11,488 bases of DNA from GW2011-AR15 sp964512765 (GTDB taxonomy: Archaea; Nanobdellota; Nanobdellia; Woesearchaeales; GW2011-AR15). The notes beneath the pieces are model-generated. The model made no database searches, was not told the origin of the DNA, and worked only from the letters and a program-made list of their open reading frames with translations. The stretch's first letter is position 1. The number at the start of each line of letters is the position of its first letter. Shown one piece after another: positions 1 to 7,104 of this stretch. The stretch lies in NCBI GenBank assembly GCA_964512765.1, contig CAZEKF010000027.1, positions 1-11,488 on the forward strand. The letters run 5' to 3'. The position numbers and the translations under genes are program-made.

Positions 1-2021
1 CCTGTCATGTAATAAGGTATTACATCATAACATTCTCCGTCTGCGCCTGCGTTGTTACATGTTGAGTATGTTCCACTAACTGCATAATACCTGAAATTAG
101 TTAATCTCAGTACATTACTTGTTGGACATGTTGCACCTGCATGAGCTGTGTCATAAAAATCAGTGCCTGCAATGTACATGTCTAACATAACACCAGATCC
201 TGTTTCAGCTGCATTACCTACTATTATTGGAGTTGATTTTTTTGTTTCACCAGGGTTCATTGTACTGAAATCAATTGTGCCTGTAATACCTAATGCAATC
301 ACTGGGTTTAAAAACCAAGTTTCACTTGGATCATAGTTACCTACTTGGCCACCTGTATCTTCAGCAACACCTCTTATTTTATACTCACCATGCACATTAT
401 TAGCAGTTGCCACAGTCATTAAACATTCATACCATTGCATTGTTGTGTCATTAAATTCTGTTATGTGTATTGCATTATCCCACATGTCAACTGTAGAAGG
501 TACGCTGTACCAGTTACATCCAGGTGTTTCTTCTTCACATTTATACCAGTTAGTTATTATGTCACATGAATCTGGTTCACCACTGCACAAATATGCTTCT
601 GTTGTTTGTTCAGTTGTTATTGTATAAGCACTGTCTGACCAGGGTGCAAAGTCTACATCTGCGCTTACATCTGAACAGTCTAGATTACCTGGTCCTAAAG
701 TACAGCCCCACCAATTATTTTCTGCATTAAGTTCATAGTTTGTTAAATCTGCAAGAATACTCACTCCTTCAAACCCGTAACCTCCTGGTACATCATCTAT
801 ATTGTTATTCTGGATCAAGTTACCATTTCCGAAATTTGCATCTGTAAATTCATCAACTGCAGTGTCAATACCTACACCGTATGTATTAGATGAATCAATG
901 TCATTATTAGTAAACACAAACTCAGACAAAATTCCTGTTGGACTTTGACCAGCATCTTCCCAAACATAAACAACACCATCTGTATTTGTAAAAACATTAT
1001 TATTGATTAAAATGTCTGTAATGTCTGCATGATGTAGGTTTATTGGAATAGAACATCTATTTACTGTATTTTGTTCAAAATTAACATCTTCTACTTGTGC
1101 ACTAACTGGTGATCCGAATTCTCCGCCAATTTTCCAAGGGTTACAAATCATGTCAACTGGCCCGTTGAAAGTATTATGATTCATTGTAACACCTTCAACC
1201 ATTATTGGACTTAATCCGCCGATGTGCACTCCAATTGAAGGTGAAGTTGTCAAATCAAAAACACTGTTCAATATTTGAATATCGTCTATAACAGTTGCAC
1301 TAGCATCAATTAAAACAGCTGTTCCGCTACCAGGCACAAATATTAAATTGTCTAATGTAACATTATCAACTGTTATGATATGCTGACCGTTTATTGTAAC
1401 TGTATCAGAATCTGCAGCTTTTATTGTAACTTCTTTGTTTAGAGTTAAACTTTCAGTGTAAGTTCCTGTAAAAACACAAATTAGATCATACGAACTTCCA
1501 GAATTAATTGCGGTCTGGATAGATGTATAACAAGGAGCGTTTCCGTCACAAACACCAGCTAAATCAACATAACTGTCACAAACAACACTACAACCAGAAA
1601 TATCTATACATTGAGTGTAATTATACGTTTGGCAGCTATTATCTTCAGGAATACCGTGACAATCTTGGATCTCGTCACAGTCAGTAACATTAAATAAATC
1701 ACCTGTACCTTCGTCTAACAAACTAATGTAAACTTCGTCAATATCTTCTTTTCCATTCTTATCATAGACAGCAACTTTCCATAACAATTGTTCGCCTTCA
1801 AACGCATAATTGTTCTGCCTTTCAATTAAATGTTCACCGCCTGCAGTGATTGCACCAGGAGATGTATAATCGTCAAACAATAACCTTGTCAATGGATTGA
1901 CCCAGACAATAGGCGCTGCAACTTCTAAGTCAACATCTACACCTACGCCCGTACCTGTACCAGGTGCTGTAACAGAATTTATTAATAAAACTAATAGTAC
2001 TAAGAAAACATATTTTTTCAT
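1..2021 (-). CDS. Secreted surface protein A with inserted beta-helix (3' end outside window)
   Basis: I read this frame by hand: it stays open from ATG 2021 to the left edge (673 codons), so the C-terminus is missing. Residues 1-19 form a signal peptide (MKK plus a hydrophobic stretch). Residues 30-100 match the N-terminal part of the two paralogues in this window (NPLTRLLFDD, ERQNNYAFEGEQ, DKNG). Residues about 150-440 have no counterpart there. They look like a right-handed parallel beta-helix: repeated short strands with Asn-rich turns (NNNVFTNTDG, NNDIDSSNTYG, QNNNID), closing with NNWWGCTLGPG, typical of pectin-lyase-like/NosD repeat domains. From about 530 the family framework resumes (YECLMTV, HGEYKIRGVAED, WFLNPVIALGITG, VGNAAETGSGVMLDMYIAGTDFYD, ECYDVIPYYMTG). 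Several cysteine pairs suit an exported protein. The helix may bind or cleave glycans, but no catalytic residues could be assigned. Certainty is high for export and family, moderate for the fold. Confidence 0.88.
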   Translation of the reverse strand, partial: MKKYVFLVLLVLLINSVTAPGTGTGVGVDVDLEVAAPIVWVNPLTRLLFDDYTSPGAITAGGEHLIERQNNYAFEGEQLLWKVAVYDKNGKEDIDEVYISLLDEGTGDLFNVTDCDEIQDCHGIPEDNSCQTYNYTQCIDISGCSVVCDSYVDLAGVCDGNAPCYTSIQTAINSGSSYDLICVFTGTYTESLTLNKEVTIKAADSDTVTINGQHIITVDNVTLDNLIFVPGSGTAVLIDASATVIDDIQILNSVFDLTTSPSIGVHIGGLSPIMVEGVTMNHNTFNGPVDMICNPWKIGGEFGSPVSAQVEDVNFEQNTVNRCSIPINLHHADITDILINNNVFTNTDGVVYVWEDAGQSPTGILSEFVFTNNDIDSSNTYGVGIDTAVDEFTDANFGNGNLIQNNNIDDVPGGYGFEGVSILADLTNYELNAENNWWGCTLGPGNLDCSDVSADVDFAPWSDSAYTITTEQTTEAYLCSGEPDSCDIITNWYKCEEETPGCNWYSVPSTVDMWDNAIHITEFNDTTMQWYECLMTVATANNVHGEYKIRGVAEDTGGQVGNYDPSETWFLNPVIALGITGTIDFSTMNPGETKKSTPIIVGNAAETGSGVMLDMYIAGTDFYDTAHAGATCPTSNVLRLTNFRYYAVSGTYSTCNNAGADGECYDVIPYYMT

Positions 2022-2026
2022 TCACT

Positions 2027-2070
2027 CCACCTCTTTTTAAGAATAATTAAATTGTCCTGACTATAAAAAA
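2027..2070 (-). promoter_or_regulatory. Ribosome binding site and likely TATA box of gene A
   Basis: On the minus strand GAGGTGG (2033-2027) ends 5 bases before ATG 2021, a strong Shine-Dalgarno match that fixes this start. TTTTTTATAG (2070-2061) lies about 32 bases upstream of the point where a short leader would begin, so it is a candidate TATA box. Confidence 0.5.
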
Positions 2071-2083
2071 GTTTTCTTTTGTA

Positions 2084-2099
2084 ACTATTTTAAAATAGT
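2084..2099. repeat. 16-base perfect palindrome upstream of gene A
   Basis: ACTATTTTAAAATAGT is a perfect palindrome lying 14 bases upstream of the candidate TATA box of gene A. Its position suits an operator for a dimeric regulator. In AT-rich DNA it could also be chance. Confidence 0.35.
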
Positions 2100-2149
2100 A
2101 TCATTTTAATGACCACTTGGTTATGACTTGCTTTTGTCTAGAAATAGTA

Positions 2150-2172
2150 AAGAAAAAATAATAAAAAATAAT
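2150..2172 (-). terminator. T-rich terminator of gene B
   Basis: Immediately past the stop of gene B the transcribed strand reads as several runs of five to six T, the usual form of an archaeal intrinsic terminator. A small inverted repeat (GCTGT/ACAGC, 2175-2188) overlaps the stop codon, but no strong hairpin is needed. Confidence 0.5.
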
Positions 2173-2179
2173 TTGCTGT

Positions 2180-3262
2180 TTATACAGCTTCACCAACTAT
2201 TTTAAATGATCCATCGCTAAATGATCCGCCGTTACATGGTTCTGGTAATGCTAGTTTAAAGTTAACTGACATTTCAGATCCTGGGCTTAATACGTTACCA
2301 AACGGGTAAACTGGTCCATTTAATCCAATCATTCTTTGCATGTTATTGTTTGGTGGTGCTCCTGCGCCTGTCATGAAATACGGAATTGTATCATAACATT
2401 CGCCATCTATACCTGGATTAGTACATGTGTCGTATGAACCACTAACTGCTCTATATCTAAAATTAGTTAATGATAATACATTACTTGTTGGACACATAGC
2501 ACCTGAGCTTGTTAGATCATAGAAATCTGTTCCTGCAATGTACATGTCTAGCATGACACCACTGCCGTCTTCAGCTGCGTTACCAATTGTAACTGTACTT
2601 GACTTGACTGTTGCGCCTGGTCTAACTTCGCCAAACTCAACACTTCCTGTAACACCTAATGCAATTACTGGGTTAAAGAACCATTGTTCTTCTTCAGCTG
2701 CAATACCTGTTAATCCGTCAACGTCAACTGCTTCAGCTGTTAACATGTATTCTCCTTGCATGCTTTGTGGTGATTCAATTGTAAACTCGCACTGGTACCA
2801 GTCCATTGTATCAGGATTCCAAGTAAGTTCTTCTTCACCTTCATACCATACGTCTGGTATTTCTGCTGTTTGGTTAACATCTGTTCCAATACCTAGGCCG
2901 AATCTTGTAGTTGCATAACAGTTAACCTGCATGTATGATTCTGGTTGGCTTAACATTCTGACTTTAACGTAAACATCTGAGATTTTATCGTCTCCGTTTT
3001 TGTCCCAAACTAATAATTCCCAAAAAATTTGTTCTCCCTGGAAACCATAGTCATGTTCTCTTTCAACCATTAGTTGTCCGCATCCGCTAACTGCGCCAGG
3101 CTCCATACAATCGTCTAGTACAAGCCTTGTGTTTGGATCAAGAAATACTCTTGGTTCAAATTGTTCAGGTGTTATTACTATTCCTAATTCTTGGTTAACA
3201 TCTGTTGCTATTACACTAAATGCTAATAGAACTAGTGTTAATATTGCTAGTAATTTTTTCAT
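2180..3262 (-). CDS. Secreted surface protein B
   Basis: A 360-residue exported protein without a membrane anchor other than its signal peptide (residues 1-19, MKKLLAILTLVLLAFSVIA). The N-terminal half carries ITPEQFEPRVFLDPNTR (30-46), a cysteine pair (C52, C61), EREHDYGFQGEQ and WDKNGDDKISDVYV (86-99). An Ig-like strand block follows (WYQCEFTIESPQSMQGEY). The second half begins at WFFNPVIALGVTG (194-206) and has a PGATVKSSTVTIGNAA segment, VMLDMYIAGTDFYD (236-249), further cysteines (C257, C280, C289, C343) and a C-terminal LPEPCNGGSFSDGS...GEAV. Gene C matches over its whole length, and gene A outside the inserted helix. I recall similar proteins from DPANN archaea but no assigned function. 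The beta-sandwich with a conserved PG-x-S/T strand recalls TasA/camelysin-type fibre subunits; that is speculation. It has a strong ribosome binding site and its own promoter. Confidence 0.9.
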   Translation of the reverse strand: MKKLLAILTLVLLAFSVIATDVNQELGIVITPEQFEPRVFLDPNTRLVLDDCMEPGAVSGCGQLMVEREHDYGFQGEQIFWELLVWDKNGDDKISDVYVKVRMLSQPESYMQVNCYATTRFGLGIGTDVNQTAEIPDVWYEGEEELTWNPDTMDWYQCEFTIESPQSMQGEYMLTAEAVDVDGLTGIAAEEEQWFFNPVIALGVTGSVEFGEVRPGATVKSSTVTIGNAAEDGSGVMLDMYIAGTDFYDLTSSGAMCPTSNVLSLTNFRYRAVSGSYDTCTNPGIDGECYDTIPYFMTGAGAPPNNNMQRMIGLNGPVYPFGNVLSPGSEMSVNFKLALPEPCNGGSFSDGSFKIVGEAV

Positions 3263-3265
3263 TTA

Positions 3266-3360
3266 CTCCCCCTCCGTGTTTTTTCAAAAGTTAACTTATT
3301 TTTAGTATCAATAAGTAACCACACACAATTACAACAAGGGAGTGATAATTAATATTTAAA
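3266..3360 (-). promoter_or_regulatory. TATA box and strong ribosome binding site of gene B
   Basis: The minus strand has TTTAAATATT at 3360-3351, which predicts transcription starting near 3328 and a leader of about 65 bases. GGAGGGGGAG at 3275-3266 lies four bases before ATG 3262. This long, Shine-Dalgarno-bearing leader contrasts with the apparently leaderless genes elsewhere in the window. Confidence 0.6.
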
Positions 3361-3401
3361 GATATGGGTGAGTGTTTTTTTTTAGAAAAGTTATATAATT
3401 T

Positions 3402-3410
3402 AAAAAAAAA
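3402..3410 (-). terminator. T9 terminator of the metallopeptidase gene
   Basis: A run of nine T on the transcribed strand begins directly after the stop codon at 3411. A second run of nine T's lies on the plus strand at 3375-3383. Such T-tracts act as archaeal terminators. Confidence 0.5.
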
Positions 3411-4754
3411 TTAATTATCCAAATATTCCTGGATAAGTTGTGGCATTTGCGGGCTTATAAGTAAATTATGATAAATATCCCATTGAATTGCTTTAATTTC
3501 TTCAGCAGGTAGATCACGACCGCCAATTTGTTCATGCATAGCTTTTTCCATGTATTTTTCAATTAATTCTAACCCTGCCCCATAAGTAGCTACGTAACTT
3601 CTATAATCTTCTCCAAACTCTTTTCTTTGTCTAGCTCTTTCTTCTGTAACCTTTCCTTTATCCATTATCCATGTTACAAGAGATTCACCATCCATTCCAT
3701 CATAGTATTTTCTTACTGCTTCAACCGCAAGAAAATCTAATTTTGCATGAGCATCTAGTAATTCAATGTATAGTTCCATCAAATCTGTTAATTGATCATC
3801 AGCAATTCCTCGTTCAACCAAATTAGTATAAACATCAGACTGTTTCACTAGATCAACCATTAGTTCTGCTTTCTCCCTTTTTTCAAACACAAATTCTTCA
3901 GTGTACTTTGCTAAACCTTCTGCTACAATTGACATAGGTGAATACAACGGGTAAACTGAAAATTCAACCCAACCGTTTTTTTCATAAAGTTCCTGTTCTT
4001 GGAGTAACCATAGTGTATGATGCCCTGTATAAGCTTCATGTAAAGCTAAACGTACAATCCAAGCAATAGATATTTCTGCAGTATGATTAATTTCTACTCT
4101 TCCTTTGGCATTCCCTAAATACCAGTTATACCCTGTCCAGGATTTTCCATGTACACGTTCAAGAAGAAGTTCTTCATGTTCCGGTAAAGTTATAAATTCA
4201 AGAGTTTTTTTTCTAGCAATTCCAACCGCGTGGTTAGCTAAATCCATAATTTGGTTTTTTGGCAGTTCAAATATTTTGTAAATTTGGGTTATTTGTTCTC
4301 GTAAGTCACCTTCGAAAGTTAAACCAAACTCTGTGTTAAATTTGCCTATAACTGTTTCCAATTCAACCAGAGTATTTTGAATAAAAGCTTCGTCTTTTTC
4401 CATTGGCAGTACTGCATAAACAGCTTTTGTTTCATCATCAAGACTATTTTTTTCTCCATTCAATACACCAATATATGCTTTTGCAGAGCTCAGTTGTGAT
4501 TGTAAAAATGCAATTCTGGTAGGATTGTCATCACTGTTTTCCAGTTTATGTAAATGGTCAAGCAATGTTTGTGCTTCAACTGCTAACTGATCAAGCGGGT
4601 GCTCTTCTGGACTGGTTCCTTCTGGTATTATAAGGTCATCTGGTCCGAAATACACATCTATATAATCGTTTTTTTTACCGTGCAATTTATTAGAATGTAA
4701 ATGTATTTTGTGTGTTAATGTAACATAAGATCTAGCTATTTCTTCAAGATGCAT
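3411..4754 (-). CDS. DUF885-like putative metallopeptidase
   Basis: A 447-residue protein without signal peptide or membrane segment, so probably cytoplasmic. The key motif is LHEAYTGHH (H239, E240, H245, H246), which matches the HExxPGHH zinc-site motif of DUF885 proteins except that Thr replaces Pro. Downstream, VAEGLAKYTEE (E279) fits the second conserved block EGWALYAE that supplies a third ligand. Together these suggest a gluzincin-like zinc hydrolase, possibly a carboxypeptidase or aminopeptidase. The N-terminal half is mostly helical. At 447 residues it is shorter than typical DUF885 proteins (roughly 550-600 from memory). It has its own promoter and ribosome binding site and sits between two surface-protein genes, but nothing shows that it processes them. 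Assignment is moderate; substrate unknown. Confidence 0.8.
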   Translation of the reverse strand: MHLEEIARSYVTLTHKIHLHSNKLHGKKNDYIDVYFGPDDLIIPEGTSPEEHPLDQLAVEAQTLLDHLHKLENSDDNPTRIAFLQSQLSSAKAYIGVLNGEKNSLDDETKAVYAVLPMEKDEAFIQNTLVELETVIGKFNTEFGLTFEGDLREQITQIYKIFELPKNQIMDLANHAVGIARKKTLEFITLPEHEELLLERVHGKSWTGYNWYLGNAKGRVEINHTAEISIAWIVRLALHEAYTGHHTLWLLQEQELYEKNGWVEFSVYPLYSPMSIVAEGLAKYTEEFVFEKREKAELMVDLVKQSDVYTNLVERGIADDQLTDLMELYIELLDAHAKLDFLAVEAVRKYYDGMDGESLVTWIMDKGKVTEERARQRKEFGEDYRSYVATYGAGLELIEKYMEKAMHEQIGGRDLPAEEIKAIQWDIYHNLLISPQMPQLIQEYLDN

Positions 4755-4758
4755 TGTA

Positions 4759-4800
4759 CTCCCCCATTATTATTATTGTAAATTAAATCTTATATTTAAA
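4759..4800 (-). promoter_or_regulatory. TATA box and ribosome binding site of the metallopeptidase gene
   Basis: TTTAAATATA lies at 4800-4791 on the minus strand, with GGGGGAG at 4765-4759 and ATG at 4754. The predicted transcription start near 4768 leaves a leader just long enough to hold the ribosome binding site. Confidence 0.65.
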
Positions 4801-4808
4801 ACCATAAG

Positions 4809-4823
4809 AAAAAAGAAAAAAAA
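4809..4823 (-). terminator. T-rich terminator kept with the orphan tail
   Basis: Past the stop of the orphan tail the minus strand carries runs of T similar to those following genes B and C, so the remnant retains the whole 3' end of a family gene, terminator included. Confidence 0.4.
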
Positions 4824-4828
4824 TTATT

Positions 4829-4909
4829 TTATACAGCTTCTCCTCTAAATGTAAAGGATCCATCACTGAATGAACCGCCATTACATGGTTCTGGTAAATT
4901 TAACTTGAA
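4829..4909 (-). pseudogene. Orphaned C-terminal tail of a fourth surface-protein gene
   Basis: On the minus strand this stretch encodes 26 residues and a stop codon: FKLNLPEPCNGGSFSDGS, then FTFRGEAV. These match the last 26 residues of gene C at 25 positions. By my alignment 72 of 81 bases agree with 5880-5960, and seven of the nine differences are synonymous, so this was a coding sequence under selection until recently. Nothing of the family remains upstream: the match ends at 4909, and 22 bases on is the TATA box of the methyltransferase transcript, facing the other way. It is best explained as the remainder of a gene lost by deletion or recombination. It could also serve as a donor sequence for gene conversion. 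Confidence 0.85.
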
Positions 4910-4930
4910 ACTATAAGAAAAAGGTCTATG

Positions 4931-4940
4931 TTTAAATATA
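4931..4940 (+). promoter_or_regulatory. TATA box 33 bases before ATG 4964
   Basis: TTTAAATATA is the same motif and nearly the same distance from an ATG as at 10089/10120. It predicts a transcript starting at or within a base or two of ATG 4964, that is, a leaderless mRNA whose first codon is 4964 rather than 5122. Confidence 0.65.
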
Positions 4941-4963
4941 ACATCTAGATATTTTTACAAAAA

Positions 4964-5113
4964 ATGGTCACAGATGCAAATCAAGTACTGGATTTATTAC
5001 ATAGAATTATAGGTGTCCCTAGTTCGTTTCATACTTCTTCTCGTGAAGTATTTGATAATAAGATTGTATCAAAAACCCCAACATTAGAATCACAAGCCAG
5101 ACAAATTCCTTAG
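4964..5113 (+). pseudogene. Likely N-terminal part of the methyltransferase gene, out of frame
   Basis: ATG 4964 opens a 49-codon frame (MVTDANQVLDLLHRIIG..., ending SQARQIP) that stops at 5113, eight bases before the ATG at 5122. The only good promoter lies exactly where a leaderless start at 4964 needs it, while ATG 5122 has neither a TATA box nor a ribosome binding site of its own. The frame of the methyltransferase is open back to 5062 and therefore overlaps this frame. One indel between about 5062 and 5113 would join the two into a protein of about 275 residues. Alternatives are a sequencing error, a true small upstream gene with coupled translation, or a broken gene. Confidence 0.5.
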
Positions 5114-5121
5114 AGCATCTT

Positions 5122-5793
5122 ATGGACTTTATGCGAGGCCATTTTCTTTATTTTAGAATTGGTGACCTGTTAATTGTGAATGAAACCTTAAAAAATGAGG
5201 TTGAAACTCAGGCTCAGGGATTATCTAATATAGTATACATGTCGCAGAATGGAAGTCGGATTGAAGAATCACTTATACATCCACATTCAATGGCTGTTCT
5301 ATATGCAATAACCACTTTAAATTTAGATGGGCAAAATGTTCTTGAGCTTGGTTCAGCTGATGGAATATTATCTGTAGTTTCAAAAAAACTAGGCGCAAGG
5401 TATGTCGTAGCTGTTGATAAGGATAATGAATGGCGTACTTTATTTGAATCACACATTAATACAAATGGTTTACCTAATACAAGCCATAGTTTTGTTGTTG
5501 CTGATATTGAAAAAGAATCACCTCAAACTTATTTGGACAATGGTCCGATCCATGTTGTTTATTCAACTTTAGGACCTGCATATGGTGATGCTGAATGGGC
5601 GTCAATAAGAGCTCTTGACTTTCTTCCTGATGTACATAATTTTATCTTGGCAGGGTATAGAACTGAATCAGGTGATACTAGTGCGGAAAAAAGAATCGCT
5701 TTACTCAATGAAAAAGGATTTGAAGTCACTGATAAAGTTATATTCAGGGAAAGTAACCTAACTGGTATTTCGTATGTTTTACAGAGAGCTTAG
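5122..5793 (+). CDS. Class I SAM-dependent methyltransferase (PrmA-like fold)
   Basis: A 223-residue protein with the Rossmann-type SAM-binding site. Motif I is VLELGSADGILSVV (73-86), followed by GARYVVAVDKD, whose acidic D99 would bind the ribose hydroxyls. VVADIE (125-130) is the next loop contacting the adenine. Residues 44-57 (GSRIEESLIHPHS) precede the fold. The order and spacing resemble PrmA-like enzymes, but the usual DPP[YF]/NPP[YF] substrate motif is missing; HVVYSTLGPAYGD (144-156) stands at that point. The target cannot be predicted: protein, RNA or small molecule are all possible. The start is doubtful, because the promoter favours an upstream start at 4964 in another frame. The gene converges with surface gene C, and both may use the A/T tract between them as terminator. 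Confidence 0.82.
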   Translation: MDFMRGHFLYFRIGDLLIVNETLKNEVETQAQGLSNIVYMSQNGSRIEESLIHPHSMAVLYAITTLNLDGQNVLELGSADGILSVVSKKLGARYVVAVDKDNEWRTLFESHINTNGLPNTSHSFVVADIEKESPQTYLDNGPIHVVYSTLGPAYGDAEWASIRALDFLPDVHNFILAGYRTESGDTSAEKRIALLNEKGFEVTDKVIFRESNLTGISYVLQRA

Positions 5794-5837
5794 ATTATTT
5801 TAATAAATCAACCTGAACATTGTTTCTAAGAATCAAC

Positions 5838-5866
5838 CGTTTTTAAAAAAAAGAAAAAAAAGAAAT
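5838..5866. terminator. Shared terminator region between convergent genes
   Basis: T5 (5840-5844) follows the methyltransferase on the plus strand. The adjacent A-rich tract (5845-5866) gives long T runs on the minus strand after gene C. It probably stops transcription from both sides. Confidence 0.45.
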
Positions 5867-5879
5867 AAATTATCTAACC

Positions 5880-7016
5880 TTATACAGCTTCTCCCCTGAA
5901 TGTAAAAGATCCATCACTAAATGAACCGCCATTACATGGTTCTGGTAAAGCTAGTTTAAAGTTCAATGTCATTTCTGCGCCTGGTGATAATGTGTTACCA
6001 AACTGGTATGCATCATTTGCACCGGTAGCTCCAGTGTTATCAATAACTCTTTGCATGTTATTGTTTGTAACTCCTGGTGCTGCGCCTGTCATGAAGTACG
6101 GAATAGTTGCATAACATTCTGCATCAGCGTCGTCATCTACTCCAACACCATCTACTACTCCATCTGCTCCCCAGTGACCACATGTATTGTATGCTCCACT
6201 ACTTGCATAATATCTGAAATTTGATAATTTCAATACATTGCTTGTAGGGCACATAGCACCTGTATTAGCTGGATCATAAAAGTCTGTTCCTGCTACATAC
6301 ATGTCTAACATGACACCACTACTTGCTTCAGCTGCATTTCCAACTGTTAATGCAGATGATTTGACTGTTGCTCCTGGTCTAACACCATCAGTAAATGAAA
6401 TACCTCCAGTAACACCTAGTGCGACAACAGGGTTAAAGAACCAGAATTCTTCTTCAGCTGCAAATCCTTGTAAACCACCGACATCTTCAGCATAAGCTGA
6501 TATCCAGTGTTCACCGTGCATACTTGCTGGTGTTTCAACTGTTAATTGGCAGATATACCAATCCATTGTTAAATCTTCCCACAGAATCATTTCTTCACCT
6601 TCATAGATTTCTCCTGTAAGGTTACCCAAACCTGTTTGTGGGTTGTCATCTCTATAACAGTTAACTTCAACGAATTCCTCTGGTAAACCAGATTCGTTTA
6701 ACATTTTTGCTGTTACAAACACATCTGAGATCTTATCATCTCCGTTTTTGTCCCAAACTAGAACACTCCAGTAAACTCTTTCTCCTTCGAAAGCATAGTT
6801 GTGTTCTCTTTCGTACATTTCATCACCGCAGCCAGTGGTTGCGCCTGGTTCTGTACAGTCATCATATACTACTCTTGAGTTCGGGTCTAAGAATACTCTA
6901 GGTACAAACTGCTCTGGAGTAATTGTTATTCCCAAGTCTGTGTCTACGTCTACTGCCATCACTGAAACACTTGCCAATACTAAAAGCAAAGTTGCTAATA
7001 CTGCTCTTATTTTCAT
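5880..7016 (-). CDS. Secreted surface protein C
   Basis: A 378-residue paralogue of protein B, with a signal peptide (1-21, MKIRAVLATLLLVLASVSVMA) and the same order of blocks: ITPEQFVPRVFLDPNSR (32-48), C54/C63, EREHNYAFEGE, WDKNGDDKISDVFV (88-101), Ig-like strands to 175, WFFNPVVALGVTG, GVMLDMYVAGTDFYD, and the C-terminal LPEPCNGGSFSDGSFTFRGEAV. Compared with B it carries a short acidic insertion near 288-299 (DGVGVDDDADAE), between two conserved cysteines, which could bind a divalent ion such as calcium. Some DNA blocks shared with B are almost identical, for example around 6727-6760 and 2964-3010, suggesting recent duplication or gene conversion. It has no C-terminal anchor, so it is either released or held by other subunits. 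Function unknown; surface location inferred. Confidence 0.9.
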   Translation of the reverse strand: MKIRAVLATLLLVLASVSVMAVDVDTDLGITITPEQFVPRVFLDPNSRVVYDDCTEPGATTGCGDEMYEREHNYAFEGERVYWSVLVWDKNGDDKISDVFVTAKMLNESGLPEEFVEVNCYRDDNPQTGLGNLTGEIYEGEEMILWEDLTMDWYICQLTVETPASMHGEHWISAYAEDVGGLQGFAAEEEFWFFNPVVALGVTGGISFTDGVRPGATVKSSALTVGNAAEASSGVMLDMYVAGTDFYDPANTGAMCPTSNVLKLSNFRYYASSGAYNTCGHWGADGVVDGVGVDDDADAECYATIPYFMTGAAPGVTNNNMQRVIDNTGATGANDAYQFGNTLSPGAEMTLNFKLALPEPCNGGSFSDGSFTFRGEAV

Positions 7017-7070
7017 TTTTGTTTTCCTCCGTATTTTTTTTTCACCGTCTTTTTTGCACCTCTTTTATTT

Positions 7071-7104
7071 GCTCATAATGAGCATAAAGTTACTCAATGA
7101 GCAT
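7071..7104. repeat. GCTCAT/ATGAGC inverted repeat plus repeated ATGAGCAT
   Basis: GCTCATAATGAGC (7071-7083) is a perfect 6-base inverted repeat around one base. ATGAGCAT occurs at 7078-7085 and again at 7097-7104, 19 bases apart (about two helical turns), as expected for paired operator half-sites. Position is 55-88 bases upstream of gene C. Confidence 0.35.

Noticed and set aside
445..627. Plus-strand open frame of 60 codons
   Set aside because: It lies wholly inside surface gene A on the other strand, has no promoter or ribosome binding site, and reads unlike a real protein.
2538..2918. Plus-strand open frame of 126 codons
   Set aside because: Antisense shadow of surface gene B. The similar antisense frame in gene C (6301-6495) reflects the paralogy of the sense genes.
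5214..5456. Minus-strand open frame within the methyltransferase
   Set aside because: Opposite the SAM-binding motifs of a clear gene; no promoter.
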